Shown one piece after another: positions 33,781 to 44,989 of a stretch of 64,000 nucleotides of DNA. Location of the stretch: the NCBI GenBank assembly GCA_014905825.1, contig JACGCN010000051.1, positions 186,001 to 250,000 of the forward strand, written 5' to 3'. The stretch comes from Lyophyllum atratum. Taxonomy: Eukaryota > Basidiomycota > Agaricomycetes > Agaricales > Lyophyllaceae. How positions within the stretch are numbered: the stretch's first letter is position 1; every line of letters begins with the position of its first letter. The position numbers were made by a program, and so were the translations under genes. The notes below the pieces were generated by a model that was not told the origin of the DNA, did not search any database, and saw nothing but the letters and a program-made list of their open reading frames with translations.

Positions 33781-34134
33781 GATGATGATTTTAAATTTGA
33801 GTACCTCTAGAAGTAAGTAACGTAGAGTAAGAGAAAGAGAGAAAATAGAACGGAACGGAAGGGAGGGGGACGTCCCCTTACAGATTCAGCTACAATCTAG
33901 CCACATGAATCAATCTTAGATCACACCTGGACTGCCTTGCTGGATCCTCCTCAAAATGTCATATTTGACTACCGCTATTCTTTCCCAAGGTTGATACAGC
34001 TTCAGGATGATAGCAGGTTACCACCATCGTCAGTGTCATCTCACATCTCTCCATCGCAAGAAGCAACTCCTGCATTCTACTCTAACACAAACAGCTCAGT
34101 CGCCGTGGGACTCAGCTAAAGAAATCGACATTGC
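33781..34134. other. repeat-like DNA between hAT remnant and nuclease-like gene
   Basis: Contains a purine tract and the palindrome GGGGACGTCCCC near 33866-33880 (run ggagggggacgtcccctta), similar in look to polypurine tract/LTR edges of retrotransposons. No coding domain was recognised. Possibly a small LTR fragment at the breakpoint of the hAT copy. Confidence 0.3.
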
Positions 34135-35320
34135 TCATGAGCAAGAGCTATGCGCAATGGTAGAGGAGCTTACCCATTCACAAACGAGCTGCACAATCTC
34201 ACGTAACGGCAAGTCAGAGTTCTCGACAACGTCTCTGCTCAGACGGCGTGTTGCAGATTCATAGTAGGTCAGTGTCCCGTTTTCCGACTTCAAGATAAAG
34301 AAAATCCATGTTTGCCCATCAGATAGACAGAAACGGACCTCTGGAAGGCTGGAAGGCAATGCTCAGATGAAGAAGTAAAGCAGGCAGTGCTGACGTACTT
34401 TGCGGACTTCAGTAATGCAATCGCCTGACTAACGGCTTCCGGGATATAGGCGACTAAGCTCTGTTGGAGACTCTGTCGTTTGGCCTCGACTAGGAACAGA
34501 CGGCCTTTCGCAATCTCGAATGCGTCCTCTCTGGATCCACCAGGGGCGAGCAAGCGGTCTGAGAAGGCCGTGAAGCAATTCGTGGAGCAACAGTGTATAA
34601 TAATCAGACCCACCTTTGTAGTCCCTCACATCATCGTACTCGATAACCGCATAGTCGACATTGCCACTCAACCATAATTCATATCCCGAGACGGGGTGAG
34701 AAATTTGGACCCCATCTCCTTGCGCAATCCTCATCTCTGGAAGAATGGCAACGCCGCTCTTTTGAGTTGAGGCAATCTCCGCCAACGCGAGCAGGATAGC
34801 GTCAAGAATCATGCGGGAACCTGCTTCGTACTGCAGCAAGTATTCAGTTAGACGACCGAACGCAGAGGCGATTGGCGTAAGACGCACATCCATGTTAACG
34901 CGAGCATAGATCTTCTTGATTCGGGAATGTAGATCCGCAATTTCAGCCTCTGCATTCGTTGTCAGCCCACTCGTTAACTCGTTTACTTTCGCGGGCTCAA
35001 AAATGAGACGTTTCCGCTTGACGCCAGCATTCTTGAGGTCTTCTGATGCAACGGTCGAGAAAGTCACTCTCTGAAGCATCATTAATCATGATAGCACATA
35101 ATGCAAGTAATAAGTAACATACTGGTTTCTTGGCACCCTTTAGTATGTTCTCCAGCGCGAGGACATGCTCCGAGATGTTGTGCAATTCCTCCTCCGTTTC
35201 TTCAATCCCATCCAACTCTTCCTTGAGGGCTTCGAGACGGTTCAGCGCCATCCTCATCTTCGAAAGATCGACAGTTGAGTCCTGCAGACTGCGCTTGCGC
35301 TTGTGAGTGCGTTCTGACAT
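34135..35320 (-). CDS. PD-(D/E)XK-like domain protein of agaric repeat-associated family
   Basis: Minus-strand gene starting at the ATG at 35320 (MSERTHKRKRSLQDSTVDLS). An N-terminal coiled coil (LNRLEALKEELDGIEETEEE) leads, after an intron, to LIFEPAKVNELTSGLTTNAE and a helical region (RLTEYLLQYEAGSRMILDAI). The core looks like a restriction-endonuclease fold: GYELWLSGNVDYAVIEYDDV, an intron, then EDAFEIAKGRLFLVEAKRQS, where D...E-x-K fits the motif. Next come VAYIPEAVSQAIALLKSAK and, after another intron, VRFCLSDGQTWIFFILKSEN. Multi-copy proteins with the VEAK...SQAIALL...LSDGQTW blocks are, as far as I know, common in Agaricomycetes, often near transposons, as here. The nuclease activity is inference; no experiment on such a protein is known to me. 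Family and motif call are moderate. Confidence 0.65.
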
Positions 35321-36107
35321 GTGTAGGGTGATGAGAACCAATGTGAAGTGCGGTCAGATGCTTGGACTGTGCAAGTGTCTGCATCAGACTGCATGCGGCT
35401 CCTCCATTCTCGCTGTGCCCTGGCCGTTCATATCACCGTCACAGCTTCGAACGTGAGTCTTTTTTCTTATTCAGTGGTGTTATATACCGCGTTAAATGAC
35501 GCTAACCACGTCAATTTATCAGATTCTAATCTTCGTATAGGAGGACGATTGAGGACGCGCGGAGTCTGTTCTGAATCGTGTTGACTTACGTTGAGGGGTG
35601 CCGGGAGACCGGATCTGCGGGATGCCCGCCAGGTGCGTCGTCATTTCGTCATCTACAGCTGTCTTTTCTGATGCACTCCTAGCCTCAGTCCTCGATTCAA
35701 CACCTGTACCAATGCCCCTCAGGGCTCGCCGTCTCACGCCTCAACCACGACAACGCTGCTGGGTAGCACGCATCCAAGCCACCCTTGCTGCCAGTGCCCA
35801 CATCCTCCTCCAGCTCTGCCTCACCCCTCTCCGTCGTGCGCAGACCATGCAAGTCCAACACGCTAGCTCGCCGAGCTCCCTGCACAGCATGCACAGGACA
35901 CACGGCCCACTGCCACCAGTGCTGTCACATCGGGGACAGCGACGACGACCCCATGTGTAGGTGTGCCATCTTCGGTCACCTGGTACCTACTCCCGTCCCC
36001 TCCCGTCTTATCCTGACATATGATAACATAGATGTATACGGTCGTTAACGGTGTCGGTTACATAGATAATACACTGGGAAAAGAGCGCGGAAGTCCTTGA
36101 AGAGTGA
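35321..36107. other. intergenic, no gene recognised
   Basis: Several overlapping frames on both strands (up to 120 codons) lack domains. The stretch at 35600-35980 is C-rich on the plus strand. Nothing convincing was seen. Confidence 0.3.
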
Positions 36108-38471
36108 TTACGCGAAGTAGAGCTCGGCATAGGACCAGGAGAAGAAGCTGGTACTTGCAGACTGGTCGCTCTTCCGACACTTCACTTCGCTGCTCTGATG
36201 CGGAGGCCCCCCTTCACCACCTTTCTCCTTGAACATTGCCACCCATTCCGCGTGAACCTTCTGATATGAACGCCATGACTCCGACTTCGCCAGATGTTTG
36301 CTGATATCGCGCGCCTTCTGCTTCGCAATATTCGTTCTTCCGACCAACTGTTCGCCTGCAGAATAAATTATTTCCTCCCCCATCTTCTTCATTTGTTTCG
36401 CTTTACCACGAGCACGGTCGTGACGATAGTAAACGTGTTCGCGGATCTCCTCGCGGATCTCCTTCGCCTTGCCCTTCGACTTCTTCGTCTGACGGAGGAT
36501 AGCCTGGCCAAGCTCATCGAGTGATTCAACCAATTCGTCGAGGTCGTTACGAAGCCGCGCGACCCGAACATCCAAAACCTCAGACAAAGAATCAACGACT
36601 AGGCTGAGGGCAGTCGATTTCGATCCAGACAGTCCATCAAACCTCAAGGCCGAAGGGATCATCATCATTGATGGCTTTGCTTCCGTCAACGACTGGGGTT
36701 CAGGACGGATGGCGGTTTCCGAAGATTGAGCCATACCCATCCCGGTCGAAGGATTGGAGTGACTACCCTGGACCTGAACTGCGGCGGAGGTGCTTGCTAC
36801 TGGTGGTTGATTATTGGACGTGATGGCCAGTGACGTGGTGCCAGGGTTGAAGATGGATAGCGAAAAGTCCTTATGTGTGGTGATAGCAGGGGCGTTGACT
36901 CTAGCTGTGGTAGCGAAGGTGGAAGTATGATTAACCTCGGGACCAAACATTCCCCAGAAAGTAGTGGCGGGAGGGGTTGCGGTGGAGGTAGGGGTTGGAA
37001 TGGATGATCTGCGGAACGCCGTATTCATGGTGAAACCAACAATCAATGACATCAGCGCGAATCTAACCTGGAATTAGAAAGTGTTGACTATATGACAAAG
37101 GACGAACATACAAGGTGACCGCATGGACGGGGCTCAGGTGGTCTGAAAGGGATTTCGCTGAGCGCTTCTTCGCCTCCGAAAGAAGCCGTTGGAATAAACG
37201 ATGCGCACGAATGTCTTGGACCTGGCCGATATCCCTGCTGTCGACTATGGGAGAGCCCCGGCCCAGACTCAAACGTGCTACCTTGCTTGGCGGAATCGAT
37301 AAAGAGTTCCAATCATCTGTCGCTGTGTTCCAGGACAATTTGTCGGTTGCTGCACTGGTGGGCGGTATCAACACCGGAAGATACAAAGTGTGCTCGGGCA
37401 ATGCGTAGATAGCTGAAGGCAGGTACAAGATTGCCAATGATGGGCGTTTGACGGGGGCCTGAGCAAGAGGCTAGGAACAACGTGAAATTGAATCAAAAAT
37501 CAACAATTTGATGGACGTACCGCATTGGCAGTCATGAGACCTTGTGTCCTATCATGAACCGGGAGGAAGTGAGTGATGCTTGGCGAGCCATCGACCTTGT
37601 CCTGCAGGTGTATATATCGTATAGAGTCGCCAGCGCAAGGAGTGGCGTCTGTCAGAGTGAGGCCGGACGCATGCACTGCCTTCTGCACAAGGTCCCGGAC
37701 GAACGACCATTTGATCGCAGACTGTGAGCCGTACAACACTACATCGAATGCGAATCTGTTGTCTTCAGGATAAACCGGGATAGCATGCTCGTTAACCTCG
37801 GGCGTGGTGGAAACCAAACCCGGTACTTCCTTACAGAGTGGCATGTCTGGGAATTCGGTGGTGACGTTGTCGGTATCGGTGGCGTCATCTGTGGGGACGT
37901 CTGTAGTGGTGAATGTCGTTTCAGATGGGGAGACGTCCTCGTAGGATCTGTTCAGCTCATCCCGAGAACTCGTTAAAGGATCGGGGAAAGATAGTCTAAG
38001 ATCGCGCAGGGAAGTATGAGTACTTCCAGTACTGGAGCGAGATGCACTCAAAGTGCTGGTCAGGCTCTGATCCAGGGCTTCTTTCATGCGTTGCTCCTCA
38101 ACAAGGTCGTGTCCGACGCTGGCCATCAATTCTGAAGCGCCCATAGCGGACTCGATGGCAACCGCAGTCGGCTCCGAGATGGAGGGCTCGTTGTTTCGAA
38201 CTTCTTCGTCCCCGCTGTCATCGACAAAACCTTCCCAAGCTTCAACATCGCCATCCCTGGAGCTACCAACACTCATGGAGGACCTCCGAGAAAGTGGCAT
38301 TAAACCGACGTCTTCGCGGTCACTATCTCCAGATATAACTGAATCGTTGTCGTCGGACTCGCGATTACTGGAGATGTCCAGCCAGTCAGAATCTGAGAGA
38401 CTGTCGCTCTCTGACATGCTGGAGGAGGGAGGATAGTCCAGTGTTTCCAACGGAGGGCTATTGTGATTCAT
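36108..38471 (-). CDS. single-TM protein with acidic Ser-rich N-terminus, unknown function (possible autophagy receptor)
   Basis: Minus-strand gene, three coding blocks joined by short introns near 37445-37530 and 37060-37115. ATG at 38471: MNHNSPPLETLDYPPSSS, then a Ser/Asp-rich segment holding SDSDWLDISS, which has the form of an Atg8-interacting motif (W-x-x-I preceded by acidic/Ser residues). A folded part follows: RFAFDVVLYGSQSAIKWSFV, RDLVQKAVHASGLTLTDATP, SLAILYLPSAIYALPEHTLY. A hydrophobic segment (VRFALMSLIVGFTMNTAF) may span the membrane. The C-terminal part has helices DVRVARLRNDLDELVESLDE, EIREEIREHVYYRHDRARGK and SWRSYQKVHAEWVAMFKEK. The order motif/TM/amphipathic helices recalls ER- or nucleophagy receptors such as Atg39, but sequence similarity is not shown. 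Divergent from the F-box gene, 154 bp away. Confidence 0.7.
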
Positions 38472-38625
38472 TGTGGTCAAACGATGAAAAGGGGAGGTTG
38501 TCTTTAAGTAGTGGAGATCGGCCCACTGCCCCGGCATTTGTCACCCCTACGCCGACGGCCATCTTATCGGCCATTGTTTGAATTTGTTATTATCAGATTA
38601 GACAAAGCTCCCTTCCTCCTCCCTC

Positions 38626-40185
38626 ATGTTCCTCGGTCTCCCCTTGGATATCAAACTGGCAATCTGCGCATTTCTCTCCCCAGAAGATATTCTAGTTCTC
38701 AAGGAGGCAGGTATTCCGAGAACTAACCCCCATAGTTCTCACTAAACAGTCGAACACGCAGACATGTCGTGTCCTCCACGCCTTGGGATGTCTGGATTAC
38801 GTGTGGCATCAAATGACAATAGATCTACCTCTGGATCTACCTGTAGACCGAGATATCAAAACGTTGAGCAGTTCCGAAGTGCAGCCCATCGTGATAAAGG
38901 CACTCCAGCTTGAGCGCAACTGGCAAGGTAACCCCGGGCGACCGCGGAAATTGCATGGAATTACACAGCATGGTGCTATCGTCAATCAAATGCAACCATT
39001 GGGGTCCAAGTGGCTTGTGACCCTCTCGCGATTACAAGCAGCCTTTCACTTGTCTATCTGGTCTTTACAGGACGACAGCTGTTACCACATAGCTCTAACG
39101 CATGTGGCCGCGTTGAAGTTCTCTGCTGCACTCCAGTCAGAGACGGAAGGGATAGTTGCTTTCATTGAGAATGATAGATCGCAGACAGAGTAAGTTTCCT
39201 CTAGGCCAGTGGTGGGATGCTAGTCTAATGGATAATGACTCTAGACAACTAAACCTATATTCATTTTCTTTGCCAGACAAACCGGGGGGTGAATGTATCA
39301 GTCGTCTGCGCCATAGCATCTCCAGATCGAAAATCCATGGTACTTTCTTTGATGTTCAAGTCTGCGGGAATGTTGTTGCTGCAGGCATCGCCCAATTCTC
39401 GGATCTGATTAGCCCCCCCTCGTATGAAATATTTTTTGTCAACGCCACCAGCAATGTCCGCTGGTCATTCCATCCGGAAATTCCTCCGGTACGAGGAATG
39501 CCCTCACATATATGCTTCGGCTTTCAACGGCTTCCTACAGATTATTGAACGGCTACGTTTTAAAGTACTCCCGGATCGGGTTGTCCTTGTCGGCGCGAAG
39601 CATCGCACTACCTTGGTGATCAGTAGTTATGCCCTGCCGTCCTGCATTCTGGTCAATCGCGAAAAACTAAACTCCCGGACGACCTTAGAATCGGAGGATC
39701 CAGTTATCCTTATCTCTCATGACGAAATAACCCCGTCTTCTCTAGGGTTTGATTTCCACGTCCCCACGGATTCAACGACTAACACTTCGGGGTTCTTTTC
39801 AATAATCACTTTCCCGAATCTCCTCCAGCACAAGGGAGCAGGACGTATACTTAAGTTTCGACTTGGTCCAGTTACCTCCCCGATCCAAACATCAATGGCA
39901 ACACGATCGTTCAAGGTGCGAGCCAAAACATCTGCGGATATCGTATGTGTCGGTGCCAGTGGAAGACGAGCAGTCTGGCTTCAGCGTCGATGGGATACAG
40001 ACGAATTTGACTTGATGAGAGGCAGCTTTCCGAGGGATGGGCCGCCCAAGGTGCAGCCACTATTACCGAGGCACATTGCGTCGCCATTGGAGGCAAAAGG
40101 CTACCTTTCTTTAGCCTTTGACGAGGCTGCGGGACACGTATATGTCAGTCTTCAAACCGGGGGGCTCTATATATTGGAATTGTGA
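38626..40185 (+). CDS. F-box protein with C-terminal propeller-like region
   Basis: ATG at 38626 (MFLGLPLDIKLAICAFLSPE). A 57-nt intron joins SPEDIL to SNTQTCRVLHALGCLDYVWH, completing the F-box. The body continues with PVDRDIKTLSSSEVQPIVIK, QLERNWQGNPGRP and repeated beta-strand-like segments (GSKWLVTLSRLQAAFHLSIW, DVQVCGNVVAAGIAQFSDLI). An intron at 39489-39540 joins FHPEIPP to IIERLRFKVLPDRVVLVGAK. The end is KGYLSLAFDEAAGHVYVSLQ, TGGLYILEL. F-box proteins of this layout are common in Agaricales; the C-terminal strands look like a degenerate beta-propeller. SCF substrate receptor is the family-level inference. Starts divergently from the TM protein gene. Confidence 0.8.
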
Positions 40186-40624
40186 GCTGAACCGTTGCGC
40201 CTTCGTGGCACTCGTGATCACGCGACTGACTCCCGACACTGAACTAGCTAAGTGTAGTAGGAAACAGCCCAGTGGGTGGGGAATATACTTCATTAGTATA
40301 AAATGTTATCTTCTCTGCATTGAACCTCACTGAATTAGGATGATATGATTGAGAAAATATCAGCTTTCTTACTTCTCTATGGCTCTTGCTTAGTACCGTC
40401 ACCTACTACCCTACTACCGTGCCTTCAGTGTGAATTTCAAAAGGGCAAGGATGATGATCGGCAGTGGCTTGCACGTGGCACCTGAATTTACCGAATTTCT
40501 GCAATCGCCAGAATCATCTTGACTTCTCAAAATTTACTTGCCATCTGACCTCTATTCTCGCTGCCCTTCTGGACACCAGGGCTTAAGTTCAGTTTGAACG
40601 TATCGCGCGATCTCACTCATTCCG
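40186..40624. other. intergenic between F-box gene and LOS1
   Basis: 3' flank of the F-box gene and promoter of LOS1; a small triplet-like run (cctactaccctactaccgtg) near 40400-40425 is the only repeat seen. Confidence 0.3.
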
Positions 40625-43600
40625 ATGGAGCATGAAATAGATCAAGTCGTGCGAGCTATTATCATTGCCTCCGATCCCACCCAGGCCTCACTGTATCAGC
40701 AAGCCCTTGCATACATTGGAACTTTCCAGCAAAATGCGAGCAATACTTGGCGATTAGCTCTGTCTATCTTCGTGGATCGGAATGCACAAGGATCCAGAAA
40801 ATATCCATCACAGGCCCGGTTCTTCGCTCTTCGCGTCTTGGATGAGTTTTTTGACAATCGGTGAGTCATATTTGGCTTGAGACGTTGGATGCGCTACGCG
40901 CAATGTGGATGAGATATGTGCTTGTGGACAACAATTAGTTGTGGCATTGTGCATTGAAGCGACTGTTTGCTCGCTAGACCGGAACATAATGCCTCTGTTC
41001 ACTCCAGGTAAAAGCTAACTTTTCCTTTCAAACAGGTTTGAACCATTAGACGATGAAACGTTTAGGACGTTGCAGCAAGCCTTAGTGTCCTATATACAGT
41101 CCGAATATGTCACAGGATCCGCCGAGGCAGATGCTAGCTGTACGTATACATACGATGTCCGATTTCTCTCTCTCTCCGGAACTGACTTGCGTCTAGTCCT
41201 CAGAAACAAGTTCTCTCATACCCTCACCCTCTTCTTCTTGTGCACATATTGCGAACAATGGCCAACCTTCTTCTCCGACCTATTCGCTCTCATTCGGCCC
41301 ACGGACAGTCAACCGCAATCTACATTCAACCGCCACATTTCTCTATTATTCTTCCACATCGTATTAGAGATTTCAGGAGAAGTAGCTGACCAGATGATCA
41401 AATCGGCGCGGCCATACGACGCGGATCGACATGCACGCGACGGTCGAGTGCGGGATGCTGTGCGGGAAAGAGACGCAGCGCGAATCAACGAAGCTGTCTT
41501 GACACTGGTTGCAGAGGGATCGGAAAGGATGTCGAGTCTCAGGAAACAAGAAGGATCAACGGAAACTACTCGAGAATTAGACGCAGCGATCGAAGTGGTA
41601 GACTGGGGTATCAGGACTTTTGGATCCTATGTTGGTGAGTCGTTGTCGTCAGGTTGTCTCTTACCCTGACCGATCGTGCTCTAAGGATGGATTGACATCA
41701 ATCTAACTGTGACCCCGACGACCGTTCCGCTATTATTCAGCCTCCTGGCAGATCCCTCGTTACCGATCGGCCTGGCTACTTCTGTAGCTCTCCTTCGTAT
41801 AGTCTCGAAAGGCCTCAAAGAACCTGGGGATAAACTGGCCTTATTTAAAGTGCTCTCATTGGGAGAGGTTCTGGACGCGTTGGAAGCAAAAACAAGAGCA
41901 CAACAGATTGAACGAGGTTCAGAAACGGACGAGGGAGCGGAGTCTTACCGGGAAGCGTTGGGAAAGCTGCTCAATGTGCTTGGCTTGGAGATGGCGAAAC
42001 TTACGGACGTGGGTGCCCAAGCATTCGGGATGTCTTGCCCCTTCTAACCATCACTCTAGGATTGTCCAGACGAAGGCGTTCGTTCAGAAGCATCCACGCA
42101 TATGACGCAGCTCCTGCCCGTGATGCTTCGGTTCTTAGCAGACCCTTATGACGATACGTGCTCTACCGTGTTCCCCCTACTGCAGATCATTCTTAGCGGT
42201 GTAAGTCAAGTCTCCTGCTCTTCAGTTCTGCTGATCAACTGACCTTTATTAGTATAAACGGAGCAGGAAGATATCCGCTAGTCCCATTGACGACACTAAA
42301 CGATCATTCCTCACCTCTCTTCTTCAAGTTCTCTTGATCAAAATGAAGTGGGACGCCGATGCAGATCCTACAGATGCCGACGAAGATGATAACGCTGAAT
42401 TCGAAAAAATGCGCAAGGTACGAATGTCACTAAATGGCTTTGTTCAAGTACCTTGGTCTGAAGATCGTTTGCACAGGAATTACGAACTTTCATGGACTCG
42501 ATACTTGCCATTGATCAGCATCTTGTAACTGATGCCGTCCGGACCCTTGCTTTGAACACTATATCTGCTTACCAAAATGGCGTTTCGATCAAGTGGCATG
42601 ACGCGGAGCTTGGTGTTTATCTGGTCTTCATCTTCGGAGAAATCAACAAAAGTGGGTTCTTCACAATTAATTATCATACCGAAGACACTGATATAATGTT
42701 TACAGCGGGCGGGAAAGGTCGCGCGGCATTTTGTCAAGCACCGACTGTTGATAAAGACAAGCGCAAGGCTACGGATTACTCGGAATACCCTTTAACGACC
42801 CACGGCGAGATGCTTTATGCTCTTGTCCAGTCTGGAATAGTGTCATATCCCCATCACGCTGTCTCTCTTCAGTTTTTCGAAACTGTTTCTCGTTACACTG
42901 ACTTCTTCAAAATCCGGAAGGAATGCATCATTCCTACATTAGAGGCTATGGTCGACACTCGGTAAGTTATCCAAACTTAAATCTCCCTCATTGGCATTTC
43001 ATTCCATTGCTTATATAGAGGTCTCCACAATGAAAACCCTGCCTTCCGTTTACGATTATACTATCTGTTCCACCGGTTCATCAAGGAAGCGAAAAACGAC
43101 ATACCAGCAGATATCAGTTCCAATATCATCCAAAGCATACGGGATCTCCTGCCCATCGAGGTTGAGCTTCCAGACATGGACGACGCTGATGAGGACCCTC
43201 TAACAGAAGCGGTGAAAGGCTCGGCCTTCGATTCTCAGTTATATCTTTATGAGACCGCTGGTATCCTCTGTTCCTTGCTGTTCAAGGCCCCCGAACAACA
43301 GGCCACACTTCTGCTCTCACTCGTTAAGCCATTGATGGATGAACTTTCCATCAATCTACAGGCGTCCACGAAAGGGGGTCAAGACATCATACCCATCGTC
43401 AAAGTTCATCATATTATCATGGCGCTTGGAAACATCTCGAAAGGCTTTCCGGACTATCCACCTTCCCTACCTGGAGGGTATGTCCTACCACCACTTGATG
43501 TCCTCGGACAAGTGGCCCAGGCTATCCTAGTGTGCCTAGAAGCCATGAACGTCTTCAAAGTCGTTAGGGATGCAGTGCGTATCTATACCAACTCCTTGAC

Positions 43601-44592
43601 TTGTCATTCATTCAACTCGACAGACCCGATTCGCCTTTGCAAGGATTCTAGCCACAGCGGGACCCAGCGTCACTCATTTCATTCCACCGCTCATGTCCAA
43701 CCTCCTTACTCACTTTGAACCTTCTGAGCTTGTTGACTTCATGAACTTTATAGGTCTTCTGATCCACAAGCTACAGGTTTGTTTATGCGGTTGTATCTTG
43801 AAATTGTTATTTACAATCCGGAATTATAGAAGGACATGTTTGACGTGTTGGACCAGTTAATCGGCCCACTCAGCGCGCACATCACTGCACTGCTGTCGCA
43901 GCCCATCTCTGGTACAGACGATGAACGATCACATATTGATACCAAGAAAGCCTACCTCGCCTTGCTGAACAACATCATGTCTAGCAAACTTCATGACATC
44001 TTCACTTCAGAGCGTAAGGAATCCCACCATCTGCCGATGTACCCGAACTCACCAAATTCTACCAGGAAATTCTCCTGGCTTCGAGTCTCTGATCGATAGC
44101 ATGCGCCGCCAGGCGGAAGACGTCTCAGATCCACCCAGTCAAAAGGTTGCTTTGAACTTTTTGAACAAGGGCATAAGCGTCTGGGGCCAGCCATCCACAG
44201 ACAATGCCCAAAACGGATCGCAGGGCAGCTTGCCAGGTTTCGACCGGTTTATTTATGAGCGTCTTGTTCCCACAGCGTTCCACGTCCCCTCATCTCCAGG
44301 ATTTAACATCAAAGACGGCCAAATGATGGTGGTGAGTGGTCCCTGACAAGTCATGTCATCAATACCTTGACTCTGTTTCTAGGTTCTTCACGAGATTGCG
44401 AATCTGCTGCAGACTGTCTGCCAGATCCGCGGCCCAGAGGCGTACAACTACTTCCTGACTGTGTTTCTTCCATCGCAAAATTGGCCGCCCGAAACGGCAT
44501 TGGAATTCACAACGAAATTACGAGACCTAGATGCCAAAAGTTTCCGAAAGTACTTTACAGATTTCGTGCGAGCTTCTGGTTCATCCTCATAG
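40625..44592 (+). CDS. LOS1: exportin-T (tRNA export karyopherin)
   Basis: Long plus-strand gene with about ten introns, starting MEHEIDQVVRAIIIASDPTQ. The N-terminal Xpo1-like region is recognisable: ARFFALRVLDEFFDNR joined to FEPLDDETFRTLQQALVSYI, and FLRNKFSHTLTLFFLCTYCE, QWPTFFSDLFALIRP. Next HEAT segments include FFHIVLEISGEVADQMIKSA, DWGIRTFGSYVG, WIDINLTVTPTTVPLLFSLL and later GRAAFCQAPTVDKDK, YALVQSGIVSYPHHAVSLQF, FFKIRKECIIPTLEAMVDTR. The end reads TTKLRDLDAKSFRKYFTDFV, RASGSSS, stop 44590-44592. These match the exportin-T family, which exports mature tRNAs with RanGTP. Order and length (~1,050 aa) are as expected. Some middle exon borders were not resolved. Confidence 0.9.
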
Positions 44593-44989
44593 CATATTTT
44601 CCATCTACCTTACATCCCTCTACTTTGCATACACTACTTTCAACCCTTCTCATCTCATCCACACGCAACACAACCCGCCACAGTTTTGCTATCCCCCCAT
44701 AATGCCTTGGAATGAAAGTCTCCCTCAATTCTTACCTCATGTATTTTCCAGTAACTTTCTTATCATTATTTTGCGGGCATGATGAAGAAATGTTACCTGG
44801 ACTGAAATTTGTTCATATTTCTAGTCTGGACTCGACCAGACTCGACCCTAGCTTCCCTTGGTGATCTGGGTTGTACAGCCACAGGCACATTTCGTCCCAA
44901 AACCGTCAAGATCTAATAAGAACAAACTTTACAAGCGCGACTGACCCAAGCCTAGCCACTCATTGTGCAACCAACTGACTGTGGCCACC
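44593..44989. other. intergenic between LOS1 and CUL3
   Basis: 397 bp. No gene or clear element. Confidence 0.3.

Noticed and set aside
35348..36048. Several frames up to 120 codons
   Set aside because: C-rich composition gives open frames on both strands, none with a domain.
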